Notes: generated by a model from the sequence alone, not told the origin. Numbered from the stretch's first letter, positions 1 through 8,559 are shown. The stretch: DNA of 35,655 bases from an uncultured bacterium (GCA_902776645.1 CACYQT010000045.1:1-35655); one strand, 5' to 3'. Made by a program: numbers and translations.

Positions 1-687
1 GCGGAGAACCACGCGGAGAAAAAGCGCAAGAACAAGCTCGCCTTCCAGAAGGCCCTCGGCCTGCGGGAAGACGCGAACGCGCCGTTGTTCTACTGGCCGT
101 CACGCCTCGATCCCATCCAGAAAGGACCGCAGCTGCTGACGGAGATCATGTATTCCATCATCCATGACTACTGGGACCGCGATCTGCAGATCGCCGTTGT
201 CGCGGACGGCCCGTTCCAGCCGTATTTCTACGACATCATCCGCATGCACGGCTTCGACGAACGTGTGGCGGTGCATCCGTTCGACGAGTCGCTGTCGCAT
301 CTGGGCTATGCGGCCAGCGATTTCGTGCTGATGCCGTCGAAGTTCGAGCCATGCGGCCTGCCGCAGATGATCGGGCCGCTCTACGGCAGCCTGCCCGTCG
401 TGCACGACACGGGCGGCATCCATGACACAGTCCAGCATCTGGACGTCGCAAACGGAACCGGCAACGGCTTCATGTTCAAATTCTACGACGCGCCCGGCCT
501 CCGCTGGGCGATCGACCAGGCGATGGCCTTCAACGCCTTGCCGGAAGGCGTCCGCAGCAAGCAGATTTCCCGCATCATGCGGCAGGCCAGGCAGCAGTTC
601 ACCCACAACGTGACGGCGCAGGCCTACATCCATCTATATGAAAAGATGATGGACAGGCAGCTGGTCCCGCATTTTGACAAGAAGTAA
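1..687 (+). CDS. glgA: Glycogen synthase (ADP-glucose type), C-terminal part, 5' truncated by window edge
   Basis: The reading frame is open from base 1, so the N-terminal half of the gene lies outside the window. The visible 228 residues match the second Rossmann domain of GT5 glycogen/starch synthases: the segment WPSRLDPIQKGPQLL, then the nucleotide-sugar-binding signature PSKFEPCGLPQMIGPLYG, and the GGIHDTV loop. These enzymes move glucose from ADP-glucose to the growing alpha-1,4-glucan in the cytoplasm. The stop is at 685-687. A co-oriented run of small genes follows after 24 bp and may be cotranscribed. I see nothing abnormal in the visible part, and the family call is secure. Confidence 0.93.
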   Translation, partial: AENHAEKKRKNKLAFQKALGLREDANAPLFYWPSRLDPIQKGPQLLTEIMYSIIHDYWDRDLQIAVVADGPFQPYFYDIIRMHGFDERVAVHPFDESLSHLGYAASDFVLMPSKFEPCGLPQMIGPLYGSLPVVHDTGGIHDTVQHLDVANGTGNGFMFKFYDAPGLRWAIDQAMAFNALPEGVRSKQISRIMRQARQQFTHNVTAQAYIHLYEKMMDRQLVPHFDKK

Positions 688-711
688 ACAAAGGAAAACG
701 CTTTCTAGACA

Positions 712-1059
712 ATGGACTCCGCCGCGAACGAACAATTCGCCACTGAACTGATGCAGGGCATTGGAAGCTTTCTCGGGCTTCCTGTGAATGCGACGACATC
801 GTTGCTGACGGAGCTGCTTTACGCAATTGAAGCGCAGGTCCGCATCATGGAACAGCTCAACAACCATCCGGAAAGCAGGATGATGGCGGACGCGCTGGAC
901 AGCATGCAGACGGTTTGCGAAAAAATGCCGAAGGCCCGGATGCTGCGCTCCTTCGTCGGCCGTCTGGCGGGCACGCAGGACAGGGCTGTCCGCAAAAAGC
1001 TTCTTATGGAGCTGCTGGAGCTTGTATTGGCGGTGAAAAAGAAGCAGAAACGTTTTTAA
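712..1059 (+). CDS. Small hypothetical protein, 115 aa, mostly alpha-helical
   Basis: I do not recognise a family. The sequence is short, rich in Leu, Met and Lys, has no signal peptide or membrane span, and ends in a very basic tail (VKKKQKRF), so a small cytoplasmic helical protein is likely. An AAGGAAA stretch at 691-697 lies 14 bases before the ATG, rather far for a ribosome site. It sits 24 bp after glgA and 15 bp before the phosphatase gene, on the same strand, and its codon choice resembles its neighbours. That supports a real gene in a short operon. Its function is unknown. Confidence 0.68.
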   Translation: MDSAANEQFATELMQGIGSFLGLPVNATTSLLTELLYAIEAQVRIMEQLNNHPESRMMADALDSMQTVCEKMPKARMLRSFVGRLAGTQDRAVRKKLLMELLELVLAVKKKQKRF

Positions 1060-1062
1060 TTC

Positions 1063-1068
1063 AAAGGA
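1063..1068 (+). promoter_or_regulatory. Ribosome binding site deciding the start of the phosphatase gene
   Basis: AAAGGA ends immediately before the first ATG (1069) but 6 bases before the second in-frame ATG (1075). Normal spacing therefore favours 1075. Confidence 0.6.
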
Positions 1069-1074
1069 ATGGAC

Positions 1075-1923
1075 ATGGATTTGTGGAATTGGAAAGAAGT
1101 CTGCAATTTGGCATTGGACTGCGCACGCTTCGCGGTCTCCCATCGCCGCCGCGCAGGCATCGGATATGATCTGAAATCAGACGGCTCGCTCGTGACCGCC
1201 GTCGATGCGCGCAACGAGAAGTTTCTGAAAGAGAACCTCCTGCGACTGGACGACGGCTCCCGTTTCATCGGGGAGGAGACCGTCCTTTCCTGCGGGGCGG
1301 ACTATATCGCCGCCGCATTGGCGGGACGATGCTGGGTGGTGGATCCCATCGACGGGACGGCGCCGTTCGCGCATGGCTTCTCCACATGGGGCGTCTCCAT
1401 CGGATACATGCGACAGGGCCGTCTGACGGACGGCGCCGTCGTCCTGCCGGACACGCATGAGATTCTCACGACGGACGGCGGTGCCGTCAAATATGCGCAA
1501 GGCTTTGAGTTGACGGATGATGCCGCATCGCTTCCATGGACGGTTCTCGACGTTCCGTCGGATGAATGGACGGACGGCGGCATGCTGATGCTCGGCCAGA
1601 AATTCACGCGGCAGGAGAAGATCCCGCTGCCGAATCCCGTCATGTCCAGCGGCAGCGCCGTGCAGGCCCTCGCCAGCGTCATGAGCGGCAAGGCGGAAGC
1701 CTATCTGGGCCATATGAAACTGTGGGATGTCGCGGGCGTGCTGCCGATGATGAGCCGCCTCGGCATCGTCGGGCGGATGTCGAACGGCATGTCGATCGAC
1801 TGCGACGTCACGAACGGCGCGTTCAATCTGGATGTCGCGTCGCCGAAATGCTGGGCGTTGAACGCGGATATACGGATTGCCCGTCCAGGCGTGCTGGACG
1901 AATTGGCGGAGAAACTCTCGTGA
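1075..1923 (+). CDS. Inositol monophosphatase family phosphatase (HisN/CysQ/SuhB-like)
   Basis: The 282-aa protein carries the Li-sensitive, Mg-dependent sugar-phosphatase signatures: GEE at residues 66-68, the metal-binding DPIDGT at about 90-95, and the C-terminal WD of LWDVAG at 217-218. These enzymes remove phosphate from inositol phosphate, histidinol phosphate or 3'-phosphoadenosine phosphate, and the sequence does not tell me which. HisN-type histidinol phosphatase is one possibility. It is cytoplasmic with no signal peptide. I chose ATG 1075 over 1069 from the spacing to AAAGGA. Its stop codon TGA overlaps the GTG start of the next gene (GTGA at 1920-1923), a sign of translational coupling. 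Confidence 0.85.
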   Translation: MDLWNWKEVCNLALDCARFAVSHRRRAGIGYDLKSDGSLVTAVDARNEKFLKENLLRLDDGSRFIGEETVLSCGADYIAAALAGRCWVVDPIDGTAPFAHGFSTWGVSIGYMRQGRLTDGAVVLPDTHEILTTDGGAVKYAQGFELTDDAASLPWTVLDVPSDEWTDGGMLMLGQKFTRQEKIPLPNPVMSSGSAVQALASVMSGKAEAYLGHMKLWDVAGVLPMMSRLGIVGRMSNGMSIDCDVTNGAFNLDVASPKCWALNADIRIARPGVLDELAEKLS

Positions 1924-2414
1924 CACTGAAAAGAACCATCGTCATCCTGCTGGGTTGCAGCGTCTTGCCATTTTTCTGCGGTTGCCGCCGCCATGCCGAA
2001 GCGGACTACCAGCGCGGCATCGAATGCATGCAGAAAGAGGAGAACGACGAGGCGGTGGAGGCCTTTGAAGCGTCCATCCGCAAGGCGGAGCGCGTACGGG
2101 ACAGCCATCAGCAACTGGCGTTCTACTATGAGCGGATCGGCGGACATGACCTGCTGGCCCTCTGGCATTACGAACAGGCCATGAAACACACGCCAAAAGA
2201 CGCGAAGGAGATGCCGGACATCCGGGCCGCCGTGGAGCGCAACGCGGACGCGGTGCTCACGCATCTGCAGACGGAAGGCCGCCAGGAGGCGCAGGAGGCG
2301 CTCCAGTTGAAAGTGACGCTTCTGGAAGAGCACGCCATGCGTCAGAAAAAATGGATCGAAGAATTGCAGCGCGAAAATACGGAATACCGTAAGATGCTGC
2401 GCGATATGAAATAA
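1920..2414 (+). CDS. Small TPR-like lipoprotein with C-terminal coiled coil, 164 aa
   Basis: Translation starts at a GTG that overlaps the upstream stop by four bases. The N-terminus has basic residues, a hydrophobic run and FCGC at about residues 19-22, which fits a lipobox although Phe replaces the usual Leu. The middle (DYQRGIECMQKEENDEAVEAFEASI, given here only as a region at about residues 29-53) has the helix pattern of a tetratricopeptide repeat. The last 40 residues are heptad-like and charged, predicting a coiled coil. Such proteins usually act as envelope scaffolds. The coupling to a phosphatase gene probably reflects operon packing rather than shared chemistry. The exact role is unknown. 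Confidence 0.75.
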   Translation: MTLKRTIVILLGCSVLPFFCGCRRHAEADYQRGIECMQKEENDEAVEAFEASIRKAERVRDSHQQLAFYYERIGGHDLLALWHYEQAMKHTPKDAKEMPDIRAAVERNADAVLTHLQTEGRQEAQEALQLKVTLLEEHAMRQKKWIEELQRENTEYRKMLRDMK

Positions 2415-2437
2415 GAAATAGTAGAAGAGGACATGAC

Positions 2438-3175
2438 ATGTTGACGAAACCGATTCTGATTGGGCATCGTGGCTTTTGCGGATCCTATCCGGAAAATACG
2501 TTGATTTCTTTTGAGAAGGCGCTTGAGATGGGCGTCTCCGCCATCGAGTTCGACGTGCATCTGACGAAGGACGGCGTGCCCGTCGTCAGCCATGACGGCA
2601 AGCTCGGCCGTTGCTGCGACCATACCGGCAACATCAACGATTTGACGTTCGACGAAATCCGCACGTTTGATTTCGGCAAATGGAAAGGCGAACAGTTCGC
2701 TGGAACTCAAATCCCGACGTTGCAGGAAGTTCTGGATTTCATTCTCTCCAGGAAGCCGGACATTTTCATCGCCTGCGAAGTGAAGGATCCTAATCCGAAA
2801 TGCGCCGAAATCTGCTATGAAGAACTGAAAAAACGCAATAAACTGCAGTCCTGCTCCTTCATCAGTTTCATCATCGAGCAACTCCATCACCTGCACGAAA
2901 TCGATCCGAACACGTTCCTCCACGGCTTCCGTGAATGCGACATGGCGAATTTCATCCCCGGCTCCTACAAGATCATGAAACGCATCGGCATCCACATCTC
3001 GAAAGTCGTCAAGGAGGAGGTCAAGGCCTTCAACGACATGGGCATCGAAATCGACAGCTGGGGCATCGACGACGAAGCGACGCTTGAGAAAGCCATCAAA
3101 TGCGGCGTCGTGACGCTGACGAGCAACAAGCTGGACGTGACCGTTCCGTTGATGAAGAAGAAAGGGCTGATGTAA
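2438..3175 (+). CDS. Glycerophosphodiester phosphodiesterase family protein (GDPD), cytoplasmic
   Basis: The 245-aa protein has the full GDPD active-site set: HRG at residues 10-12, ENT at 19-21, E37-x-D39, and HD at 52-53, followed by EVKDP in the middle of the barrel. GDPD enzymes cleave glycerophosphodiesters to glycerol-3-phosphate and an alcohol through a TIM barrel with a bound divalent metal. There is no signal peptide, so a cytoplasmic UgpQ-like role is likely. An AGAGG element at 2426-2430 precedes the ATG by 7 bases. The gene follows the lipoprotein gene after 23 bp. A second GDPD paralogue, only distantly similar, lies at 12538-13386. Confidence 0.9.
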   Translation: MLTKPILIGHRGFCGSYPENTLISFEKALEMGVSAIEFDVHLTKDGVPVVSHDGKLGRCCDHTGNINDLTFDEIRTFDFGKWKGEQFAGTQIPTLQEVLDFILSRKPDIFIACEVKDPNPKCAEICYEELKKRNKLQSCSFISFIIEQLHHLHEIDPNTFLHGFRECDMANFIPGSYKIMKRIGIHISKVVKEEVKAFNDMGIEIDSWGIDDEATLEKAIKCGVVTLTSNKLDVTVPLMKKKGLM

Positions 3176-3192
3176 CCGCTTTCGCGGAGCTG

Positions 3193-3227
3193 AAAGCTGA
3201 AAGCTTAAAGCCCAAAGCTTAAAGCAA
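3193..3227 (+). repeat. Heptanucleotide tandem repeat AAAGCNN, 5 units
   Basis: Five consecutive 7-mers read AAAGCTG, AAAGCTT, AAAGCCC, AAAGCTT, AAAGCAA. They begin 17 bases after the GDPD stop codon, with a CCGC/GCGG mini-hairpin between. The same family recurs at 16901-16928 and, on the other strand, at 25899-25926. Confidence 0.85.
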
Positions 3228-3254
3228 ATACAAAAACCATATCTTCAGCCATAT

Positions 3255-3288
3255 GCGCCGCCGCGAATCGAATGATTCGCGGCGGCGC
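3255..3288 (+). terminator. Perfect 15-bp inverted repeat with GAAT loop; possible terminator
   Basis: Arms 3255-3269 and 3274-3288 are exact reverse complements (GCGCCGCCGCGAATC), with a 4-base loop. The GC-rich stem lies 80 bp after the GDPD stop and is followed by AACTGTCTTTAG, only weakly T-rich, so intrinsic termination is plausible but not certain. Confidence 0.55.
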
Positions 3289-3332
3289 AACTGTCTTTAG
3301 GGATGCAGTTATCATTGTTTTTTCACATCATT

Positions 3333-3460
3333 TTCCCGCGCGAAGCGCCATTAAACCGCCGAGCCGCCGAAGCCGTTGATTTTTCAGCTTTCAGATTCCA
3401 TTATGAAAAAAAATCATCAGAAGATTGGCGCCCCAGCTGCGAGGCATTCGTACTACTATC
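3333..3460 (+). repeat. Direct repeat copy A (about 128 bp)
   Basis: It shares an ordered set of blocks with 3523-3650: CGAAGCG, AACCGCCGAGCCGCCG, AGCCGTT, TTCAGC, TTCATTAT-like, ATCATC/ATCTTCATC, GATTG, and GCGAGGCATTC. The two copies have diverged in the stretches between these blocks. Confidence 0.7.
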
Positions 3461-3522
3461 GTTCATTTTCTTGTTTTTTCGCAAAGATTTTCTCTATGGT
3501 TTGGAGCTTCCGCATGATGCTG

Positions 3523-3650
3523 TTCCCGCCTCGCGAAGCGACGACAACCGCCGAGCCGCCGGAGCCGTTAGCTCTTCAGCATTCGGAATTCATTATAACC
3601 AGACAAATCTTCATCTGATTGACGGCCCGGCGGCGAGGCATTCTGTCTAT
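3523..3650 (+). repeat. Direct repeat copy B (about 128 bp)
   Basis: Second copy of the 3333-3460 unit in the same orientation, 62 bp downstream. The strongest shared block is AACCGCCGAGCCGCCG followed by AGCCGTT. Confidence 0.7.
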
Positions 3651-3670
3651 TCTGTGTATTCTGTGGACTC

Positions 3671-3761
3671 TTCATTAGTGTTCATTCGTGTTCATTCGTG
3701 GTTCCAATTTAATGTTTGGGTTGCGGCTTGACCGCTCCAGGTTCAGTCGTGTCCATTAGTG
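3671..3761 (+). repeat. Decamer repeat TTCATTCGTG / TCCATTAGTG followed by GTTCC
   Basis: Three 10-mers stand at 3671-3700 (TTCATTAGTG, TTCATTCGTG, TTCATTCGTG) and are followed by GTTCC. Two more occur at 3742-3761 (TTCAGTCGTG, TCCATTAGTG), again followed by GTTCC. The same motif (TCCATTCGTG then GTTC) lies inside the first codons of the gene at 17136. Confidence 0.75.
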
Positions 3762-3814
3762 GTTCCAAATGAATCATCATGCCCCGTCTCCTGCCATTAT
3801 CATGAAAAAATCAC

Positions 3815-3842
3815 TTGCCAGTTTCACTTTTACCTATATGTT
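3815..3842 (+). promoter_or_regulatory. Possible sigma-70-type promoter for the Gfo/Idh/MocA gene
   Basis: TTGCCA at 3815-3820 and TATGTT at 3837-3842, 16 bases apart, lie in AT-rich sequence about 50 bp before the start codon. The match is imperfect. Confidence 0.3.
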
Positions 3843-3888
3843 ATAAAGAAAACCGAATTATCGAACCATCAACCATAAAGGAACATCC

Positions 3889-4926
3889 ATGCGCACATTC
3901 GTTGATCACACGCCACGCATCGCCGTCGTCGGCTACGGCCGTTGGGGCAGACAATGCCACACCTATCTCATCAATCTCACGGAAGGTCTTGAACTGCGCT
4001 GCGTCGTCTCGTCGGACGCGGAAAAACGCAAACAGGCCGAACATGACCGCCATTGCATGACATACGAGACATTTGACCAGGCCATCAACGACCCGCTTGT
4101 GGACGCCGTCGTGCTCGCCACGCCGTCCGTAACCCACGTCGATCTGGCCGTCAAGGCGCTCAACGCCGGCAAGCATGTTCTGACGGACAAGATCATGTGC
4201 CTCAACGCGGAAGAATGCAAACACATGATGGCCGCCGCGGAAGCTAATCACAAACTGCTCACGGTCTTCCAGAACCGCCGTTTCGACGGCGACTTCCTCA
4301 CCGTCAAATGGCTCATGCAGAATGGCGCGTTGGGCGACGTGTCATGGATCGAACAGGCGTGGATCGGCTTCGGCAAATGGGGCAGCTGGCGTGGCAAGAA
4401 GGACTTAGGCGGTGGCCGCATCTACGATCTGGGCGCCCATCTCATCGACCAGGCCCTCCAGTTCTTCCCGCAGCCCGTCGAATCCGTCTATTGCCGCACG
4501 CATTATGACTGGCCGGACGCGGACATCGAATCGGAGGCCACCATCTTCATCAACTTCAAAGACAAAAAGACCGCCGTCGTCGATCTCTCCTCCATGTCCT
4601 ACATCGACAAGCCGCGCTATCTGGTCAAAGGCAGCAACGCCACGTTCGTCAAATACGGCCTGGACCCGCAGGAAAACGCCATGATCGCCGGCGACATCGA
4701 CGCCGCCTGCGACGCCGCTAAAAACTACGGCATTCTCAAGAACAGAAAAGGCGAGCAGATTATTCCGACGCTGCCCGGCCGTTGGCGCTCCTACTATGAA
4801 AACTTCCGTGACGCGCTCATCGGCGTCGCGGAACCAGTCGTTTCGCTTGACGAAGAGCTGAAGCTCATGCAGGTCGTCGACGCCATCCACAAATCTGAAA
4901 AGACCGGTCAAGTCGTTTATCTGTAA
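3889..4926 (+). CDS. Gfo/Idh/MocA family NAD(P)-dependent oxidoreductase
   Basis: The 345-aa protein opens with a Rossmann fold (GYGRWG, residues 15-20) and continues with VVLATPSVTHVDLAVKAL, the usual second half of that fold. The C-terminal substrate domain has GGGRIYDLGAHLIDQAL, with the conserved Asp and His (D179, H183, D186). The usual EKP at the end of the cofactor domain is TDKIM here, keeping the lysine (K100) but changing its neighbours. The family oxidises or epimerises sugars and inositols. A ribosome site AAAGGA (3878-3883) lies 5 bases before ATG. There is no signal peptide, so it is cytoplasmic. The substrate cannot be told from sequence. The next gene starts 54 bp downstream on the same strand. 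Confidence 0.9.
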   Translation: MRTFVDHTPRIAVVGYGRWGRQCHTYLINLTEGLELRCVVSSDAEKRKQAEHDRHCMTYETFDQAINDPLVDAVVLATPSVTHVDLAVKALNAGKHVLTDKIMCLNAEECKHMMAAAEANHKLLTVFQNRRFDGDFLTVKWLMQNGALGDVSWIEQAWIGFGKWGSWRGKKDLGGGRIYDLGAHLIDQALQFFPQPVESVYCRTHYDWPDADIESEATIFINFKDKKTAVVDLSSMSYIDKPRYLVKGSNATFVKYGLDPQENAMIAGDIDAACDAAKNYGILKNRKGEQIIPTLPGRWRSYYENFRDALIGVAEPVVSLDEELKLMQVVDAIHKSEKTGQVVYL

Positions 4927-4980
4927 TCATTTTCATTCAAAAAGAAGCGCCTGGTCTTCATTTCCGGAACAGGAGGGAAC

Positions 4981-7900
4981 ATGGTCAGCAACGCCCAGAC
5001 AGGGCCATGCCTGCGTCATCTGCTTGACAGCATCCATGCCTTGAAACGCCAACGCAAGCTTCAATTGACGCTTATCGCCGCCCTTTGGAGCCTGCTTCCC
5101 GCGGTCGTCGTCCTTTTCGCGGCCGCGGGTCTGGACGTGCTATGCCGTTTCAGCCATCCGTCTCGTTACATCGCCTGCGGCGTTTTCGTCATCGCCGTCA
5201 TCGCCGCAATCGTTTTCGTCATCCGCGCCGCCTTGGCCAAACTGTCGGACCAGGCGATGGCCACGTTGTTGGAAAAGGCCCGTCCAGAAGCCGACAACGC
5301 CTTCATAAACGCCGTCCAGTTCGCCGCTTCGGAAAATACGCCGCCGGAAATCGTCGAAACGCTACTGGCGGACACAGATGTCAATCCCGCCACGATCAAG
5401 GCGTCGGAACTGTATTCCAAACGACCGTTGAAATGGCTGGCCGCCGCCCTGCCCGCCGTGCTGCTCGCCGTTGTGATTTCCATGGTTGCGGCTCCCGAAC
5501 GGATGTCCGTCGCGTTGCAACGTATCCTCCGTCCAGGCAGCGACTTGCTGCCATATGCGAAGACGCGCATCGTCAGTCTTCAGCCGCAGGACGCGCGTGT
5601 CCAGAGAGGCGCAGAGCTCACCGTCACGGCCGTTCTGGAAGGCGACATTCCGTCCGAAACGGTCATCCAATGGTGCGCCGCTCCAGACGCCGCCATCGAA
5701 AAACTTTCCATGAAGCAGGACTCCGAAACGGAGCCGCGCTTCAGCGTCCAGACACCGCCTGTTTTCGATCAGGCCAGATTCCGCCTTGTGGCTGGTGACA
5801 GCACATCCGCCTGGCAATACGTCACTTTGGACAATCCCCCCGCCCTCCTCCATTGGGAGGCGACGGCGACGCCACCCGCCTACACGGAACTGCCGACCGC
5901 CCAGATCAACTCCACGCAGGAGAAACAATCCATCGTCGGCGGTTCCCGCCTGAAGCTCCATGCGCAGATTTCCAAGCCGCTTGTCCAGGCGGAAGTCATT
6001 CAGAACGAAACCGTTCTGACATCCTGCCTCTCAAAGGAGAATCCTTCGGAAACCATTGATGTCGATTTCACCACGCTGCTGGACGGACAGATTCTTCTGA
6101 AACTGACGGAAGCGGACGGTTCCACGACATCCATCCCCTTCCCCGTCAACATCATAGCGGATCGCCATCCGTCCATCCAGCTGGTCAATACGCCGACCGT
6201 CATCACGGTCCGTCCGGACGAACCGTTCGCCGTCGCCTTCCGTGCGACAGACGATTTCGGAATCGCCCGCGCGGGCATCGAGCGGCTTCTGGAAGACAAT
6301 GGCACGGAGGAAGTCCGCACCGTCTCGCCGGAGGAACGGTCGAAAATGTTCACCGCGCGTTTCACCGTCGAAACCGCCACGTTCAATCAGAAGGAAGAGC
6401 TTCGCTTCCGTCTCTGGGCGGAGGACGAGACGCCCTCCGCCAGCCGCCGCCGTGCAAAATCAGCCATCATCCATGTGAAAATCCAGCAGGCGGAAAACGC
6501 CGTGGCGGACAAGGCGGAAGCACTCCGCGAAGCTGCGACCGGCATCGCCGACATTCTGAAAATGCAGAAGGCGGCACTGAAAGACACCAACCTCATCCTT
6601 GAGCAAACCATTAAGAGCAAGAAACTTCCGGAAGACCGGCTGGCGGACGTCCATGCGCGGCAACGCACCATCCGTGACGAATCCATCAAGCTGTTGGACA
6701 ATCGCGCCGCTCTCGGCGGATTCGCGGACGTCATCGTCGGACTGGTCAATCAGGAGATGCTTCAAGCCATCGCCGCGTTCGACGACATCCATCAGGCTCC
6801 TCGTCAGCAGCAAGCGGACGCCATCCGCAAATGCACGGCTTTGCAGACCGCCATCGTCGCCGCCTTGTCCAATATGAATCTGGATGCATTGGCCCGCGAA
6901 CAGGAGCATCAGGCCAAGACGGATATTTTCGCCGCCGTCCAAGCCTTGCTGAAAAAACAGCAGACCGCCTTGAAAGACGCCACAGACGCCAAGAAAGGCG
7001 AAAAAATCGTCCTTTCCGCCCTTGCGCGCAATCAAGACAATGTCGCGCATGGCATTCTGAACCTCCAGCAACTCTGCGCGGCATTCATAACGGAACACGC
7101 GGGTGATGATTTCGCCAATCAATTGAAGCTCGCCAACAAGGCCATCGAGGACGGAAAAGCCTACGACCACGCTCTCGGAGCGGCGGAAGCCATTGAGGAC
7201 AATGATCTTGACGCAGCCATCACCGACCAGAAGGCCACGCTAAAAGTTCTCGCAGATGTTCTGTCGATCATCAACAAATGGCGCCTCGCCAATTTCAAAA
7301 AGACCATCGACGATGTGAAAAAGGCTCTCGTGGAAGCGAAGGATGTTTTGGACGAGATGGAAAAGAAACAGGCCGCCATTACGTCCACCGTGCGCGAAAT
7401 CAAGGCCAACGCCAATCTCGACGACGAAGCGAAGGAGGAGCTTGCGAAAGCCGCGAAGGAGCATGAGGAGATGCTAGACATGATTGAAAAGACCGCCAAC
7501 GACCTCTACCAGTTCCCCGAGCTTCCGCTTTGCAACGAACTGAATTCCAAGATGCGCGAAATCTTTGAAGACGTCACGCAGGCTCGGGATTCCGAAAAGA
7601 TGGAAGCCGTCGAAATCGCCGTCCAGAAGGAGGACGCCATATTGGACGCCATCCGCAACACGAAGGAGCGCATCGACGACGTCGAAATGTGGCTTCCGGA
7701 CACGCCGGATCATTTTGTCTGGAATATGGAATCCTTCGACACGGACGAATTGCCGGACATCCCGCTCGTCGAACTGCCGGAAGAGTTGGAAGACATTGTC
7801 GGAGAACTACTTGACCAGGATTCCCAAATCGACGACCAGTCGCAGGATGGCACGGGAAACAATATCGTCGCGGATGCGGAAATGGGCTGGGCCATCATGG

Positions 7901-8559
7901 ACGGCAACATGCCGAGCTTCGCCGCAAAAGGCAAGACCGGAAACACGCGCCCCAACGACAACGAAATGACGGGCCGTTCCGGCTCCGGCCGCGAAGGCCA
8001 GGCAAACGGCGAACTCGTTGAAAACCATGTGAAAGGCTACGAAGGCCGTGAAACCCACGCCCGCCGCACGCAGGACCAGTTCCAGAAAGGCATGGTCACG
8101 GAAGACAAAGACTCCACGATGAAGGCCCGCGCCACGGGCGGCGGTAAGCTCGGCGGCGAATCGGAGGCCATCGGCATGTTCGGCAACGCCCCACGGCGCG
8201 ACCTACACACCGCCGCACACGGAAAGAATCCACGGGAGATTCGCAAGGAAACGGAAGCCATGTATGCCTCTGCCCGAATGCTTTACGTCAATCCAGGCAA
8301 CCTCGGCGAAGCGGCCCGCGAATTGCGGGCCGTTGAAAACCAGCCGCCGGATTTGAAAGATTTGAATTCTGTTCGGAAACGCGTCCTGCGAAATCTTTCG
8401 GACACGCAAGTTTCCGCGCAATCGGGTGCCGTTCTCCCCCTGCCCGTCTTTTCCGGCAATCGTCAAGGCGGCAGCGCCGCCGCAGACATCAGCCTGGACA
8501 CCGTCTCAGACGAATACAAAGGCTTGATCAACAATTACTACCGAAGCATAGACAAATGA
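4981..8559 (+). CDS. Giant membrane-anchored coiled-coil protein, 1192 aa (DUF4175-like)
   Basis: Three hydrophobic spans are visible near the N-terminus (about residues 28-50, 62-83 and 151-171). Beta-rich, Ig-like sequence follows (about 195-500), then several hundred residues of charged, Ala/Lys/Glu/Asp-rich helix that read as coiled coil (about 505-900), and finally a Gly/Asn/Asp-rich C-terminal segment. The layout resembles large DUF4175-like proteins of PVC bacteria that sit in the inner membrane with a long periplasmic part. I assign it by architecture, not by a diagnostic motif. AGGAGG (4971-4976) lies 4 bases before the ATG. I see no catalytic motif. A structural or envelope-organising role is inferred. 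The stop codon abuts the CTAG repeat array. Confidence 0.72.
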   Translation: MVSNAQTGPCLRHLLDSIHALKRQRKLQLTLIAALWSLLPAVVVLFAAAGLDVLCRFSHPSRYIACGVFVIAVIAAIVFVIRAALAKLSDQAMATLLEKARPEADNAFINAVQFAASENTPPEIVETLLADTDVNPATIKASELYSKRPLKWLAAALPAVLLAVVISMVAAPERMSVALQRILRPGSDLLPYAKTRIVSLQPQDARVQRGAELTVTAVLEGDIPSETVIQWCAAPDAAIEKLSMKQDSETEPRFSVQTPPVFDQARFRLVAGDSTSAWQYVTLDNPPALLHWEATATPPAYTELPTAQINSTQEKQSIVGGSRLKLHAQISKPLVQAEVIQNETVLTSCLSKENPSETIDVDFTTLLDGQILLKLTEADGSTTSIPFPVNIIADRHPSIQLVNTPTVITVRPDEPFAVAFRATDDFGIARAGIERLLEDNGTEEVRTVSPEERSKMFTARFTVETATFNQKEELRFRLWAEDETPSASRRRAKSAIIHVKIQQAENAVADKAEALREAATGIADILKMQKAALKDTNLILEQTIKSKKLPEDRLADVHARQRTIRDESIKLLDNRAALGGFADVIVGLVNQEMLQAIAAFDDIHQAPRQQQADAIRKCTALQTAIVAALSNMNLDALAREQEHQAKTDIFAAVQALLKKQQTALKDATDAKKGEKIVLSALARNQDNVAHGILNLQQLCAAFITEHAGDDFANQLKLANKAIEDGKAYDHALGAAEAIEDNDLDAAITDQKATLKVLADVLSIINKWRLANFKKTIDDVKKALVEAKDVLDEMEKKQAAITSTVREIKANANLDDEAKEELAKAAKEHEEMLDMIEKTANDLYQFPELPLCNELNSKMREIFEDVTQARDSEKMEAVEIAVQKEDAILDAIRNTKERIDDVEMWLPDTPDHFVWNMESFDTDELPDIPLVELPEELEDIVGELLDQDSQIDDQSQDGTGNNIVADAEMGWAIMDGNMPSFAAKGKTGNTRPNDNEMTGRSGSGREGQANGELVENHVKGYEGRETHARRTQDQFQKGMVTEDKDSTMKARATGGGKLGGESEAIGMFGNAPRRDLHTAAHGKNPREIRKETEAMYASARMLYVNPGNLGEAARELRAVENQPPDLKDLNSVRKRVLRNLSDTQVSAQSGAVLPLPVFSGNRQGGSAAADISLDTVSDEYKGLINNYYRSIDK

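Larger units (their letters stand above)
3176..3888. other. 713-bp gene-free intergenic region made largely of repeats
   Basis: No convincing gene is present; the longest frame (3303-3731) runs through duplicated repeat sequence. In order the region holds: a 7-nt tandem repeat beginning near the GDPD stop (3193-3227), a perfect hairpin (3255-3288), a diverged direct-repeat pair (3333-3460 and 3523-3650), three 9-mers TTCTGTSKA-like (3641-3667), 10-mers of the TTCATTCGTG type (3671-3700 and 3742-3761), and finally the promoter region and ribosome site of the next gene. Confidence 0.75.

Noticed and set aside
1566..1919. N-terminal extension of the small lipoprotein frame
   Set aside because: It runs within the phosphatase gene in another phase; the GTG at 1920 gives a proper lipoprotein signal.
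3303..3731. 142-aa frame in the gene-free region
   Set aside because: It runs through both copies of the direct repeat and the 9-mer and 10-mer arrays; the repeat structure shows in its product (RRAAEAV / RRAAGAV). No ribosome site is seen.
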